From positions 6,317,382-6,381,381 of the forward strand of contig NZ_ML123034.1 in assembly GCF_003846185.1 (NCBI RefSeq): a stretch of 64,000 nucleotides of DNA, read 5' to 3'. Shown here one piece after another: positions 43,117 through 51,894 of the stretch; position 1 is the first letter of the stretch, and each line of letters begins with the position of its first letter. Source of the stretch: Streptomyces sp. ADI96-02 (GTDB lineage Bacteria; Actinomycetota; Actinomycetes; Streptomycetales; Streptomycetaceae). Below the pieces are notes generated by a model that was not told the DNA's origin, did not search any database, and saw only the letters and a program-made list of their open reading frames with translations. A program made the translations under genes and the position numbers.

Positions 43117-43137
43117 GTTCCCACAGGAGGTTCTGCC

Positions 43138-43353
43138 ATGGCACAGTCTGCCGCTCCCACAACCGGAGCACCCGCGTTCACTCCCATCTCGGCGAAGGCC
43201 ATCGCCCCCTGGGCGGTCTTCTTCGGCATCCTCATGCTGGTCCTGCTGTACTTCGTCGGCGCGGAGCAGGGCGCCACCGCGCTCATCTCGGGCGAAGGCG
43301 TGCACGAATGGGTCCACGACGGCCGACACCTGCTCGGTTTCCCCTGCCACTGA
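43138..43353 (+). CDS. cbtB: Cobalt transporter subunit CbtB
   Basis: A 71-residue protein with one membrane helix (WAVFFGILMLVLLYFVG) and the characteristic His-rich end VHEWVHDGRHLLGFPCH, which may bind cobalt. CbtB always accompanies CbtA and is under B12 riboswitch control. AGGAGG lies 7 bases before the ATG. cbtA follows after 47 bases. Confidence 0.93.
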   Translation: MAQSAAPTTGAPAFTPISAKAIAPWAVFFGILMLVLLYFVGAEQGATALISGEGVHEWVHDGRHLLGFPCH

Positions 43354-43400
43354 GCCGCCCCCGGAATCACCGGCACACAAGGGAAACAAGGGAAAGTCTC

Positions 43401-44156
43401 GTGAACTCCATATCTGTCAGAGCTCTGCTCGTGCGCGGCATGCTGGCGGGCCTGATCGCGGGCGCCCTCGCGCTCGTCGTCGCCTACTTCCTCGGCGAGG
43501 CCCAGGTGGACGCGGCCATCGCGCTCGAAGAGGCCAACAGCCACGACCACGGCGGCGGTGAGGAACTGGTCAGCCGGACCATGCAGGCGACCGGCGGACT
43601 GGCCACCGGCGTCCTGGTCTTCGGCGTCGCGGCGGGCGGCATCGCCGCTCTCGTCTTCTGCTACGCCCTCGGCCGCCTCGGGACCTTCGGGCCGCGCGCC
43701 ACCGCCGCACTGGTCGCCGGTGCGGCCCTGCTCACGGTCTACGTCGTACCGTTCCTGAAGTACCCGGCGAACCCTCCGGCCGTCGGCAACCCCGACACGA
43801 TCGGGCAGCGCACCGCCCTGTTCTTCCTGATGGTCGCTCTCAGCGTGCTGCTGGGCGTCGCGGCCGTCATCATCGGCAAACGGCTCGCGCCCCGGCTGGG
43901 CAACTGGGACGCCACCATCGCCGCGTCCGCCGGATTCGTCCTGGCGGTCGGCCTCGCCTACGCCTTCCTGCCTTCGTTCGACGAGGTCGGCAAGGACTTC
44001 CCGGCCTCGCTGCTGTGGGAGTTCAGGCTCTCGACCCTGGCGGTGCAGACGACGCTCTGGAGCGTCTTCGGCCTCGTCTTCGGCTACCTCACCGAACGGC
44101 TGCTGGTTCCGGGGAACGGCCCCGCCGTGCCCCGCGCGGCGAGCACGGTGGGCTGA
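43401..44156 (+). CDS. cbtA: Cobalt transporter subunit CbtA
   Basis: A 251-residue membrane protein with about five to six spans: RGMLAGLIAGALALVVAYF, ATGVLVFGVAAGGIAALVF, RATAALVAGAALLTVYVV, LFFLMVALSVLLGVAAVII and ATIAASAGFVLAVGLAYAF. The loop LEEANSHDHGGGEELVSR holds the His residues seen in CbtA proteins. It imports cobalt for cobalamin synthesis together with CbtB. The start is the GTG at 43401 after GGGAAAG. Confidence 0.92.
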   Translation: MNSISVRALLVRGMLAGLIAGALALVVAYFLGEAQVDAAIALEEANSHDHGGGEELVSRTMQATGGLATGVLVFGVAAGGIAALVFCYALGRLGTFGPRATAALVAGAALLTVYVVPFLKYPANPPAVGNPDTIGQRTALFFLMVALSVLLGVAAVIIGKRLAPRLGNWDATIAASAGFVLAVGLAYAFLPSFDEVGKDFPASLLWEFRLSTLAVQTTLWSVFGLVFGYLTERLLVPGNGPAVPRAASTVG

Positions 44157-44176
44157 CGGAGCACGGTCCACGACGC

Positions 44177-44204
44177 GGAACCCGCCGGGACTCCGGCGGG
44201 TTCC
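44177..44204. terminator. Perfect 12-bp hairpin after cbtA
   Basis: GGAACCCGCCGG (44177-44188) and CCGGCGGGTTCC (44193-44204) pair around the loop GACT, 20 bases after the cbtA stop. Confidence 0.8.
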
Positions 44205-44342
44205 GGCGTGCCCGGGGGTGCGCGCCTCGGGTCCTGACGCCGGGCGGGCCGCCCGGCACCCGTACGGCGCGAGCCCGGCCCCGGCACCGGGAGATCCGGC
44301 CGCCGGGGCTGTGTCAGCCCCGGCCGGCCTCGTCGACTCCGC

Positions 44343-44702
44343 TCACTGCCGGTCCGCCCCGGAACCGAAGTCGCCCGTGAGCGCGGCGGCGATCCGAAGG
44401 TGGGACGCCGCCTCCGCGCCGCGTCCCTGGCGCTCCAGCGTCCGGCCCAGCATGAGCCGGGCGTAACTCTCCACCGGGTCGATGTCCAGGACGGCCCGCA
44501 GTTCCTCCTCGGCCCTGCCCAGCCGCGCCGAGTGGTAGTAAGAGCGGGCCAGCAGCAGCCGCGGAGCGACCTGCTCCGGAGCCTCCTCGACCAGGCCGCC
44601 CAGGATGCGGGCGGCGGTCAGGTACTCCTTGGCCTCGAAGAACATCTGCGCCCGGTCCCACCGGTCGGCCGCCGTGCCGAACTCGTAGTAGGTGTCGTTC
44701 AC
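44343..44702 (-). CDS. Small tetratricopeptide-repeat protein
   Basis: A 119-residue protein made of about three TPR units (WDRAQMFFEAKEYLTAARIL, PRLLLARSYYHSARLGRAEEEL, SYARLMLGRTLERQGRGAEAA). It probably acts as a protein-interaction adaptor; the partner is unknown. The start is the GTG at 44702, with AAGGAGG 5 bases upstream. It is divergent from the pirin gene across 149 bases. Confidence 0.85.
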   Translation of the reverse strand: MNDTYYEFGTAADRWDRAQMFFEAKEYLTAARILGGLVEEAPEQVAPRLLLARSYYHSARLGRAEEELRAVLDIDPVESYARLMLGRTLERQGRGAEAASHLRIAAALTGDFGSGADRQ

Positions 44703-44838
44703 GTGTCCTCCTTCGTGTGGTGCCGACCGCTGCCGGCCCGCCCCGCCGTACGTTCAGCCCTGACAACACCGCATACTCGTTGAACATTCCACTAAAATTT
44801 TCGCGTGGGCGCAGGGGTGTTCCACGCCCGCACCCGAA

Positions 44839-44844
44839 TAGGTT
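44839..44844 (+). promoter_or_regulatory. -10 box of a probably leaderless pirin transcript
   Basis: TAGGTT ends 7 bases before the ATG at 44852 and no ribosome binding site is visible. An unusually AT-rich stretch (CACTAAAATTTTCG, 44788-44801) lies just upstream. Confidence 0.4.
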
Positions 44845-44851
44845 GAGCGCC

Positions 44852-45817
44852 ATGAGCAATCTCGATCGCCAGGCCACTCCCTCGGTCTGCGGCGGGCGCG
44901 GCTTCGTCGTCGCCGAACCCGTCCGTGAACTTCTCAGCCCCCGCCACGTCCCGCTCGGCGAAGGCACCGAGGTGCGCCGGCTGCTGCCCAACCTCGGCCG
45001 CCGCATGGTCGGGGCCTGGGCCTTCGTCGACCACTACGGCCCGGACGACATCGCCGACGAGCCCGGCATGCAGGTTCCGCCGCACCCGCACATGGGCCTC
45101 CAGACCGTCAGCTGGCTCCATGACGGGGAAGTGCTGCACCGCGACAGCCTGGGCAGCTTGCAGACGGTACGCCCCCGTGAACTGGGCCTCATGACCTCGG
45201 GCCGCGCCATCAGCCACTCGGAGGAGAGCCCGAAGCCCCATGCCCGCCTGCTGCACGGCGCGCAGCTCTGGGTGGCGCTCCCGGACGAGCACCGCAACGT
45301 CGAGCCGCACTTCCAGCACCACGCGGACCTTCCGACGGTGACCGCGCCGGGAGTCGGCGCCACGGTCATCCTCGGCGAGCTGGACGGCGCTGTCTCGCCC
45401 GGCACCGCCTACACGCCGATCGTCGGCGCCGACCTGGCGCTCGCCCGGGGCGCGGAGGCCCGCCTGCCGCTGGAGCCGGACTTCGAGTACGCGGTGCTGT
45501 CGATGTCCGGAGAGGCGGAGGTCGACGGCGTCCGGGTGCTGCCCGGCTCGATGCTCTACCTCGGCTGCGGCCGGACCGAACTGCCGCTGCGCGCCGCCTC
45601 CGACGCGGGCCTGATGCTCCTGGGCGGCGAGCCGTTCGCCGAGGAGATCGTCATGTTCTGGAACTGGATCGGACGGTCCCAGGAGGAGGTCGCGCAGGCC
45701 CGCCACGACTGGATGAACGGCACCCGTTTCGGTGAGGTGAAGGGCTACGACGGCCCCTCGATCCCGGCCCCCGAGCTGCCTGCGGTACCGCTGAAGGCGC
45801 GGGGGAGGGTGCGCTGA
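44852..45817 (+). CDS. Pirin family protein
   Basis: A 321-residue bicupin. The metal site is in the N-terminal cupin: PPHPHMGLQTVSWLHDGEVLHRDSLG, with further conserved LMTSGRAISHSEES and LHGAQLWVALP. Pirins are non-haem iron proteins with quercetinase or redox-sensing roles; in streptomycetes a homologue affects central carbon flux. No enzyme partner is next to it. Confidence 0.92.
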   Translation: MSNLDRQATPSVCGGRGFVVAEPVRELLSPRHVPLGEGTEVRRLLPNLGRRMVGAWAFVDHYGPDDIADEPGMQVPPHPHMGLQTVSWLHDGEVLHRDSLGSLQTVRPRELGLMTSGRAISHSEESPKPHARLLHGAQLWVALPDEHRNVEPHFQHHADLPTVTAPGVGATVILGELDGAVSPGTAYTPIVGADLALARGAEARLPLEPDFEYAVLSMSGEAEVDGVRVLPGSMLYLGCGRTELPLRAASDAGLMLLGGEPFAEEIVMFWNWIGRSQEEVAQARHDWMNGTRFGEVKGYDGPSIPAPELPAVPLKARGRVR

Positions 45818-46270
45818 GCCGGGATTGTCGCCCGGACTGACCTCAGGCCCAGCCGCGCCCCGACCGATGAACCGCGTCACGTGAGCAGCGGCTCCGCGAC
45901 AGCGGGGCCGGGTGTTCGCGGCCCGCGTCACGCGAACTTCGCGACGGCCGCCTTCCCCGGCCGGTCCGGGCCCGCCGGCGATCTGATCCGGGCGTGTACG
46001 AGGAGCGCGTTTCGGCGGCCGGTTCTGTGCGGTGCCGCTCGCGCTCCCGTCTCCAGCTTCGTACGCGGGCGGACGTTGTGCGGCGGGCGTGCGAGGCGGG
46101 GTCCCCACGCCCGGGGCGTAGGCATCGGGCACATGCTCGCGTCAAGTGCGGTCTCGCGCTCTCTTCCCGCGGCGGGTGGGGCTGCCCGATCCTGCGGAGG
46201 GATGCAACGCATGCTCCGGTGCTGGTCCGGCTGGTCGCGGGGTCGGTGCCGCAAGTGAGGCTGGTGCCGT
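45818..46270. other. Intergenic region upstream of the terpene cluster
   Basis: 453 bases with no gene I can support. Two similar elements, CCGCGTCACGTGA (45873-45885) and CCGCGTCACGCGA, lie 50 bases apart. This region should hold the promoter of the dxs remnant-ispG operon, but no clear boxes are visible. Confidence 0.45.
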
Positions 46271-46801
46271 ATGGCCGCTGTCGTCCCTCCTCCCTCCACT
46301 GCCATGCCGATGCCGGAATCGATCGACGGTCCGGCCGCGCTTCGCTCTCTCCCGCCGGCCCTGCTGCCCGCGCCGGCGGCTGAGATCCGGTCCTTCCTCG
46401 TGGAAAAGGTGTCGGCGACCGGGGGACATCTGGGGCCGAATCTGGGCGTGGTGGAGCTCACGATGGCTCTGCACCGGGTCTTCGACGTCGAGGAGGGCGA
46501 CGTCCTGCTCTTCGACACCGGGCACCAGACGTATGTGCACAAGCTGCTGACCGGGCGCCGGGCCGGATCCGACGGGCTGCGCCAGGAGGGCGGGCTGTCC
46601 GGCTATCCCGGTCGCGGGGAGTCGGCGCACGACTGGATCGAGAATTCGCACGCCGCCCAGGGCGTTCGTCCCGCACGGCGAACGCGGCCCCTCCTGGCCC
46701 GGGCCGGACTGTCCGCCTCGCAGATCGCCTCCACGGTCCTGCGCGCCCGTGCCGGCAAACCCAGCCTGCCCGACTGCCTCTTCGACGGGAGCGCGGTATG
46801 A
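46271..46801 (+). pseudogene. dxs remnant: 1-deoxyxylulose-5-phosphate synthase with a large internal in-frame deletion
   Basis: The 176-residue product starts like DXS: ESIDGPAALRSLPP, EIRSFLVEKVSATGGHLGPN, LGVVELTMALHRVFDVE, LFDTGHQTYVHKLLTGR, GGLSGYPGRGES and DWIENSHA (to about residue 126). The next residues should be STALS(W/Y)ADG; instead the sequence jumps to VRPARRTRPLLARAGLSASQIASTVLRARAG, which resembles the C-terminal end of actinobacterial DXS. About 460 residues, including the thiamine-diphosphate GDG motif and the transketolase domain, are absent, so it cannot be active. The frame is kept and the stop still overlaps the ispG start (ATGA), so it may survive as a translational lead-in. 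Confidence 0.78.
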
Positions 46802-47937
46802 CCGCGGTCGACCTGCCCCAGCCCACCGTCCCCTCGCCCGCCCACACCCCGGCCCGCCGCCGCCGAACCCGCCAGGTGCGGGTCGGCGACGTCCTCGTCG
46901 GCGGTGACGCACCGGTCACCGTCCAGTCCATGACCACCACCCCCACCGCCGACGTCGACGCCACCTTGCAGCAGATCGCCCGACTCACCGCCGCAGGCTG
47001 CGACATCGTCCGGGTCGCCGTGCCCTCCCAGGACGACGCCGACGCCCTCCACCGGATCGCCGCGAAGTCGAAGCTCCCGGTGATCGCCGACATCCACTTC
47101 CAGCCCAAGTACGTCTTCCAGGCGATCGACGCCGGCTGCGCGGCGGTCCGCGTGAACCCCGGCAACATCCGGAAGTTCGACGACAAGGTCCGCGAGATCG
47201 CCGAGGCGGCCACGGCGGCGGGGATCCCGATCCGCATCGGCGTCAATGCCGGCTCTCTCGACGAACGGGTGCTGAACAGGCACGGTGCGGCCACCCCGCA
47301 GGCCCTTGCCGAGTCGGCGCTGTGGGAGTGCGCGCTGTTCGAGGAGCACGGCTTCACCGACCTCAAGATCAGCGTGAAACACCACGACCCCCTGACGACG
47401 ATCGCCGCCTACCGGCACCTCGCGGCCCGGTGCGACTACCCCCTCCACCTGGGAGTGACGGAGGCCGGGCCGCCGCCGCAGGGCACCATCAAGTCCGCCA
47501 CCGCCTTCGCGATCCTCCTGAACGAGGGAGTCGGCGACACCATCCGCGTCTCCCTGACCGCGCCGCCCGTCGAGGAGGTCAAGGCCGGCATCCAGATCCT
47601 GCAGGCCCTCGGCCTGCGCCCCCGCCAGCTGGAAATCGTCTCCTGTCCCTCCTGCGGCCGGGCCCAGGTCGACGTCTACCGGCTCACCGCCAAGGTCCAG
47701 GCCGCCTTCGAAGGCTTCCCCCACCCCCTGCGCGTCGCCGTCATGGGCTGCGTCGTCAACGGTCCCGGCGAGGCCCGCGAAGCCGACCTCGGCGTCTCCT
47801 GCGGCAACGGCAAGGGCCAGATCTTCATCCGCGGCCGAGTCGTCAGAACCGTACCGGAATCACAGATCGTCGAGGCACTCCTCGAAGAAGCCCTCAACGT
47901 CACCGAAACGGCCTCCGCCCCGGGCGGCGCCCAGTGA
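46798..47937 (+). CDS. ispG: 4-hydroxy-3-methylbut-2-enyl diphosphate synthase
   Basis: A 379-residue MEP-pathway enzyme. The N-terminal barrel begins VRVGDVLVGGDAPVTVQSMTTT, with DIVRVAVPSQDDA and RVNPGNIRKFD. The [4Fe-4S] ligands are in IVSCPSCGRAQVD (two Cys) and MGCVVNGPGE. It converts MEcPP to HMBPP. As a second ispG inside a terpene cluster it should raise isoprenoid precursor supply. It is coupled to the dxs remnant before it and to the prenyltransferase after it by four-base overlaps. Confidence 0.95.
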   Translation: MTAVDLPQPTVPSPAHTPARRRRTRQVRVGDVLVGGDAPVTVQSMTTTPTADVDATLQQIARLTAAGCDIVRVAVPSQDDADALHRIAAKSKLPVIADIHFQPKYVFQAIDAGCAAVRVNPGNIRKFDDKVREIAEAATAAGIPIRIGVNAGSLDERVLNRHGAATPQALAESALWECALFEEHGFTDLKISVKHHDPLTTIAAYRHLAARCDYPLHLGVTEAGPPPQGTIKSATAFAILLNEGVGDTIRVSLTAPPVEEVKAGIQILQALGLRPRQLEIVSCPSCGRAQVDVYRLTAKVQAAFEGFPHPLRVAVMGCVVNGPGEAREADLGVSCGNGKGQIFIRGRVVRTVPESQIVEALLEEALNVTETASAPGGAQ

Positions 47938-49004
47938 CCGCCCTCGCCGCGTCCCCCGCCGCCCCGCTGGACCCGGACGACATGCGTAGGACCGTCGACG
48001 CCGTGCTGTACGCCTTCCTCGACGAACAGGAACAAGCGGCCCCCGATCTCCCCGAGATCGCCCTGTTCACCGGAATGCTCCGCACCATGCTCGCCGCCGG
48101 CGGCAAACGCGTCCGCCCCTTCCTGTGCCTCACCGGCTGGGCGGCGATCACCGACCAGCCACCGCCGCCCGCGGTATGGCGGATGGCCGCGTCCCTGGAG
48201 CTGTTCCACGCCTTCGCCCTCATCCACGACGACATCATGGACAGGTCCGACACCCGTCGCGGTCGCCCCACCGCCCACCGCGCCCTGGCCTCACACCACG
48301 CCCACCGCGCGGACGCCGACGCCCTGGGGGTGAACACCGCGATCCTGCTGGGCGACCTCGCCCTGGGCTGGTCCTACGAACTCCTGCACGTCAAGGACGC
48401 CCGGCTCCGACGGACATGGGGACCGCTGAACGCGCTGCGCACCGAAACCCTGATCGGCCAGTACCTGGACCTGACCGCGACGGGAGATCCGACGGCCGAA
48501 GCGGACACGGCGTGGCGCATCATCCGCTACAAGACGGCCAAGTACACCATCGAGCGTCCTCTGTGCCTGGGCGCGGTCACGGCCGGCGCGGACCCCGCCC
48601 GACTACGGTCCCTGTCCGCCTACGCGATCCCGCTCGGTGAGGCGTTCCAGCTGCGCGACGATCTCCTCGGCGTCTACGGGGACCCCGCCCGGACCGGCAA
48701 GTCGACCCTGGACGACCTGCGCGAGGGCAAGCACACCGTGCTGGTCGCCACCGCTCTCGACCGGGCGACCCCTGCGCAGCGCCGCACCCTCACCAGTCTC
48801 CTGGGCGACCCTTCCCTCGACCAGGAGACGGCGGACGTGCTGCGAGCGGTACTGACCGCCACGGGGGCGGCAGCCGCCGTGGAACAGATGATCACCGACC
48901 GGTTCCACGCAGCCGAACGAGCCCTGGACGGGAGCGCCCTGCGGACCCACGCCACCACAGCACTGCGCCGCCTCGCCGCCTCCACGGCCACCCGCGCATC
49001 CTGA
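47934..49004 (+). CDS. Polyprenyl diphosphate synthase, probably geranylgeranyl diphosphate synthase
   Basis: A 356-residue trans-isoprenyl diphosphate synthase. The first Asp-rich motif is LIHDDIMDRSDTRRG (Asp-99, -100, -103) and the second is QLRDDLLGVYGDP; GGKRVRP is the IPP-binding region. The fifth residue before the first motif is Phe-94 and the motif has no insertion, the pattern of archaeal-type GGPP synthases, so a C20 product is the best guess. The GTG start overlaps the ispG stop. It supplies the terpene synthase encoded 264 bases downstream. Confidence 0.9.
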   Translation: MTALAASPAAPLDPDDMRRTVDAVLYAFLDEQEQAAPDLPEIALFTGMLRTMLAAGGKRVRPFLCLTGWAAITDQPPPPAVWRMAASLELFHAFALIHDDIMDRSDTRRGRPTAHRALASHHAHRADADALGVNTAILLGDLALGWSYELLHVKDARLRRTWGPLNALRTETLIGQYLDLTATGDPTAEADTAWRIIRYKTAKYTIERPLCLGAVTAGADPARLRSLSAYAIPLGEAFQLRDDLLGVYGDPARTGKSTLDDLREGKHTVLVATALDRATPAQRRTLTSLLGDPSLDQETADVLRAVLTATGAAAAVEQMITDRFHAAERALDGSALRTHATTALRRLAASTATRAS

Positions 49005-49175
49005 CGGAGGGGCCATCCGGACGAGACAGCTCAGCCCCCCGCCCAGCCGCTCGGGTGAACCCGCGAGCCCACTCGGCGACCTCGCCCCCGACCTGCCTCG
49101 CGGACCCCCGTACCACCTGACCGTCGCACCGGGCCGAGCAACTGCCGACCGCGCCGCGCCGGGCCGACGGCCAGT

Positions 49176-49248
49176 CCCGAGTAACACCGCCGCCGCCCCC
49201 TACCGGGGGAGTCATACGGACTGCTGGGGCCCGACCCCGAGTAACACC
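49176..49248. promoter_or_regulatory. Direct repeat CCCGAGTAACACC upstream of terpene synthase 1
   Basis: CCCGAGTAACACC occurs at 49176-49188 and 49236-49248, exactly 60 bases apart, in the 264-base gap before the synthase. The second copy is 20 bases before the ATG, so it may bind a regulator or mark a duplicated promoter segment. Confidence 0.55.
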
Positions 49249-49268
49249 ACACCACGAGGGAGCCCGCC

Positions 49269-50366
49269 ATGCCCGAGATCCCGGACACGACCACCTCGCA
49301 ACTGCTCCACGTGCCGCCGCTGTACTGCCCCATCGGCGCGGCCGTTCACCCGGAGCTCGACAGCATCAACCGCGATTCCCGGATCTATCTCGACCGCTAC
49401 CACCTCCACACCAGCGATATCGACCGGGCCTGGGTCATCGCGCGGAACTACGCGGAGGCGATGGCCCGCATCTATCCCGAAGGCATCACCGACCGCGTCG
49501 CGCTCACCGCCCGATGGCTGCACTGGATCTTCTACGTCGACGACGTCCGCATGGAAACCGCCACCACCCCCGACAAGCTCGCCTCGGCGATCGGCCTCAC
49601 CAGCCACCTGCTCCGCGTCATGGAGTCCCCGGCCACCGAGCCGACGGCGGATCAGACCGGCCCGGTCGCCGCGCTCCAGTCACTCATGACCTCGGTGCAG
49701 GCCGTCGCCACCCCGACCCAGCTCCACCGGTTCGTCGACGCCCACCGCAAGTGGTTCCACGCCATCCTGTGGGGGATGGCCGCCCCCGCCCTCTCCAGCC
49801 TGGACGAGTTCGTGCACCAGCGGATGCTGAACGCGGGCGGCGCCGCCAGCCTGTGCTGGTCGGAGATCACCACCGGGGAGGAGATCCCCGGCGACGAATT
49901 CCACTCTCCCGCCATGCGCGCCCTTCAGGAGTCGTCCTTCCTGATGATGGCCCTCGACAACGACCTGCTCTCCTACAACCGCGAACGCCTCATCGACGGT
50001 ACGAAACTCAACATCGTGATGCTGCTCGCCCGGCTGAACGACTGCCCGCCCGAGCAGGCCATCCACCAGGCCGTCGCCCTGCGGGACCGCCTGACGACAC
50101 TGTTCCTGCGCCTGCGCGAGCAGGAACACCCCAAGCTCAGCGCCCCGGGAAGGGCCTACGTCGCGGACCTCGGGTACGCCATCCGCTCCAACCTCGACTG
50201 GGGCTCGCACTCCGCCCGCTACACCGTTGTGGCCCCTCGCACCCAGCTCCCACCGGAGAACCCCGCCCCCATCCCGCTGACCCTCACCGACCATCCCGGC
50301 GACCCCAGCACGGAACCCCTGCCCTGCCCCTCGATCGCCTGGTGGTGGCAACAACTGCGCACGTGA
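49269..50366 (+). CDS. Class I terpene synthase 1
   Basis: A 365-residue terpene cyclase. The metal-binding motif is FYVDDVRME (Asp-91, Asp-92, Glu-96), the NSE triad is NDLLSYNRE (Asn-232, Ser-236, Glu-240), the pyrophosphate sensor is Arg-186, 46 residues before Asn-232, and the RY pair is Arg-318/Tyr-319. All sites needed for diphosphate ionisation are intact. Next to a GGPP-synthase-like gene, a diterpene product is likely, but the scaffold cannot be predicted. GAGGGAG lies about 7 bases before the ATG. Confidence 0.92.
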   Translation: MPEIPDTTTSQLLHVPPLYCPIGAAVHPELDSINRDSRIYLDRYHLHTSDIDRAWVIARNYAEAMARIYPEGITDRVALTARWLHWIFYVDDVRMETATTPDKLASAIGLTSHLLRVMESPATEPTADQTGPVAALQSLMTSVQAVATPTQLHRFVDAHRKWFHAILWGMAAPALSSLDEFVHQRMLNAGGAASLCWSEITTGEEIPGDEFHSPAMRALQESSFLMMALDNDLLSYNRERLIDGTKLNIVMLLARLNDCPPEQAIHQAVALRDRLTTLFLRLREQEHPKLSAPGRAYVADLGYAIRSNLDWGSHSARYTVVAPRTQLPPENPAPIPLTLTDHPGDPSTEPLPCPSIAWWWQQLRT

Positions 50367-50369
50367 GAA

Positions 50370-50401
50370 CACGGCTGGTCCACGACGAACGTCCAGCCGT
50401 G
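50370..50401. terminator. Hairpin between terpene synthase 1 and the FAD monooxygenase
   Basis: CACGGCTGG (50370-50378) pairs perfectly with CCAGCCGTG (50393-50401), starting four bases after the synthase stop; the genes are convergent. Confidence 0.6.
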
Positions 50402-50437
50402 GCGGGCCCGCCCCGCGGTGCGGGTCCGGTTCCGGGA

Positions 50438-51874
50438 TCACCTGTCCCGAGAAGGGCCGCTCAGCCTCGTGCGGGCCGCACGTCGTCCACGGCGGCCCGG
50501 ACGCGCCAGGAGCGGACGCAGCAGGACGGCGGGGGAGGCGACCATGTTCTGCACCCGCGCGAAGCGCGCGTACAACTCGGGCTCGTCCGGCAGGCGCCTG
50601 AGTACCACGTCGAGGAAGCCCCGTATCATCCGGGCCGGGCGGCCCGTGGGCTCGCTGGACCAGCCGCCGTCGGCGGCCGTGGCCGTCAGCCAGGGCACCA
50701 GCGCGATCCGGGCGGCACGGCGCTGGAAGCGGTGTGCGAGCCCGCTCGGGCCGTCCGCGGTCGCCAGCAGGCGGGCCAGCAGCCGAGCCTGGAGCGCCGC
50801 CACCGTGAGCCCCTGCCCGTACACGGGGTTGAAGGCGCAGAACGCGTCGCCCACCACGAGCAGCCGGTCCGGACACCCTCGGAGGCGGTCGTAACGGAGC
50901 CAGTGGTTACCGCCCACCACGCAGCGGTACACCGGGGAGACCGGGCGGCCCCGTGCCATCACCTCGGCGAAGTGCGGGCTGCGCAGCGTCGCGGCGAACC
51001 GTTGCAGTGCCTCGTCGTCACGCGGCGGCGGGAGCTCCTCCGCCGGGGCGACGAGGCTGATCAGCCGCCGCGTGCCGTCCACCGTGATCGCCGCGCCGCC
51101 GCGGTCCACCGAGGGCGGCAGGGTCATCTCGAAGGCCACCAGCCAGTCGGGGGCCTGGCCGTCGGTCAGCTCGTACATGCGCGAGCTGTAGACGAGTGGG
51201 GAGGGCACCTCCAACCGCCGGGGGGCGGGCAGCCCGGCTGCGGCGAGCCAGCCGGGCAGCCGCGACCTGCGGCCGGCCGCGTCCACGACCAGGTCCGCTT
51301 CGATCCGTACCGGCTTGTGGCCGGGGTCGGCCCGGTGGTGGCCCGTGACGCCGACCGTCCGGCGGCGGTCCGCGCTGAGGTGCAGCCCCTCCACGACGAA
51401 TCCGTCCCGTACCCGAACGCCCGGCAGCGCACGGACCCTGGCCCGCAACACCGCCTCCAGGTCGGTCAGGTCGAAGGACTGCACCTCGATGCCGACCGAG
51501 CGCCGGGGAGCCCAGCCGTACGGCAGGCGGGTGGCGAAGCCCGCCCCGAAGTCGAAGACCGGGGCCCCCTGAGCGGCCAGCTCCGCGCGGACTCCGGGAA
51601 AGAGGTCCTCCACGATCAGGGCGCCGCGTGCCAGCAGCCCGTGCGGGTGCCGCGCCTGGGGCAGTCCGCTGCGATGTGCGGGGCCGGAAGGGAGTTCGTC
51701 CCGCTCCAGCACCGTGACGCGGTCGAAACGTCCAGCGAGCACCCGGGCGGTGAGCAGCCCGGTGAAGCCCGCGCCGATCACCACGGCATGGCCCCAGGAC
51801 CCGTGCGAGACCTCCGGCGGGCGCTGCCTGTCCGCCGCGTGCTCCGCACGCCCGTGACCGGCTCGCTCCTTCAC
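50438..51874 (-). CDS. FAD-dependent monooxygenase, epoxidase/hydroxylase type
   Basis: A 478-residue flavoprotein: N-terminal FAD fold AVVIGAGFTGLLTARVLAG, ADLVVDAAGRRSRLPGWL (DG-like motif), and GDAFCAFNPVYGQGLTVAALQA, the GD motif of aromatic hydroxylases and squalene-epoxidase-like enzymes. It probably oxygenates a terpene made by the neighbouring synthases. I start it at the GTG at 51874, with GGAGA 6 bases upstream and 20 bases after the P450 stop, so the two oxidases form one operon. Confidence 0.88.
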   Translation of the reverse strand: MKERAGHGRAEHAADRQRPPEVSHGSWGHAVVIGAGFTGLLTARVLAGRFDRVTVLERDELPSGPAHRSGLPQARHPHGLLARGALIVEDLFPGVRAELAAQGAPVFDFGAGFATRLPYGWAPRRSVGIEVQSFDLTDLEAVLRARVRALPGVRVRDGFVVEGLHLSADRRRTVGVTGHHRADPGHKPVRIEADLVVDAAGRRSRLPGWLAAAGLPAPRRLEVPSPLVYSSRMYELTDGQAPDWLVAFEMTLPPSVDRGGAAITVDGTRRLISLVAPAEELPPPRDDEALQRFAATLRSPHFAEVMARGRPVSPVYRCVVGGNHWLRYDRLRGCPDRLLVVGDAFCAFNPVYGQGLTVAALQARLLARLLATADGPSGLAHRFQRRAARIALVPWLTATAADGGWSSEPTGRPARMIRGFLDVVLRRLPDEPELYARFARVQNMVASPAVLLRPLLARPGRRGRRAARTRLSGPSRDR

Positions 51875-51894
51875 GGGCTCTCCGCCGGCGTCCC

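Noticed and set aside
45843..46145. A 100-residue minus-strand open frame after the pirin gene
   Set aside because: Very Arg-rich with no domain signal; consistent with a chance frame.
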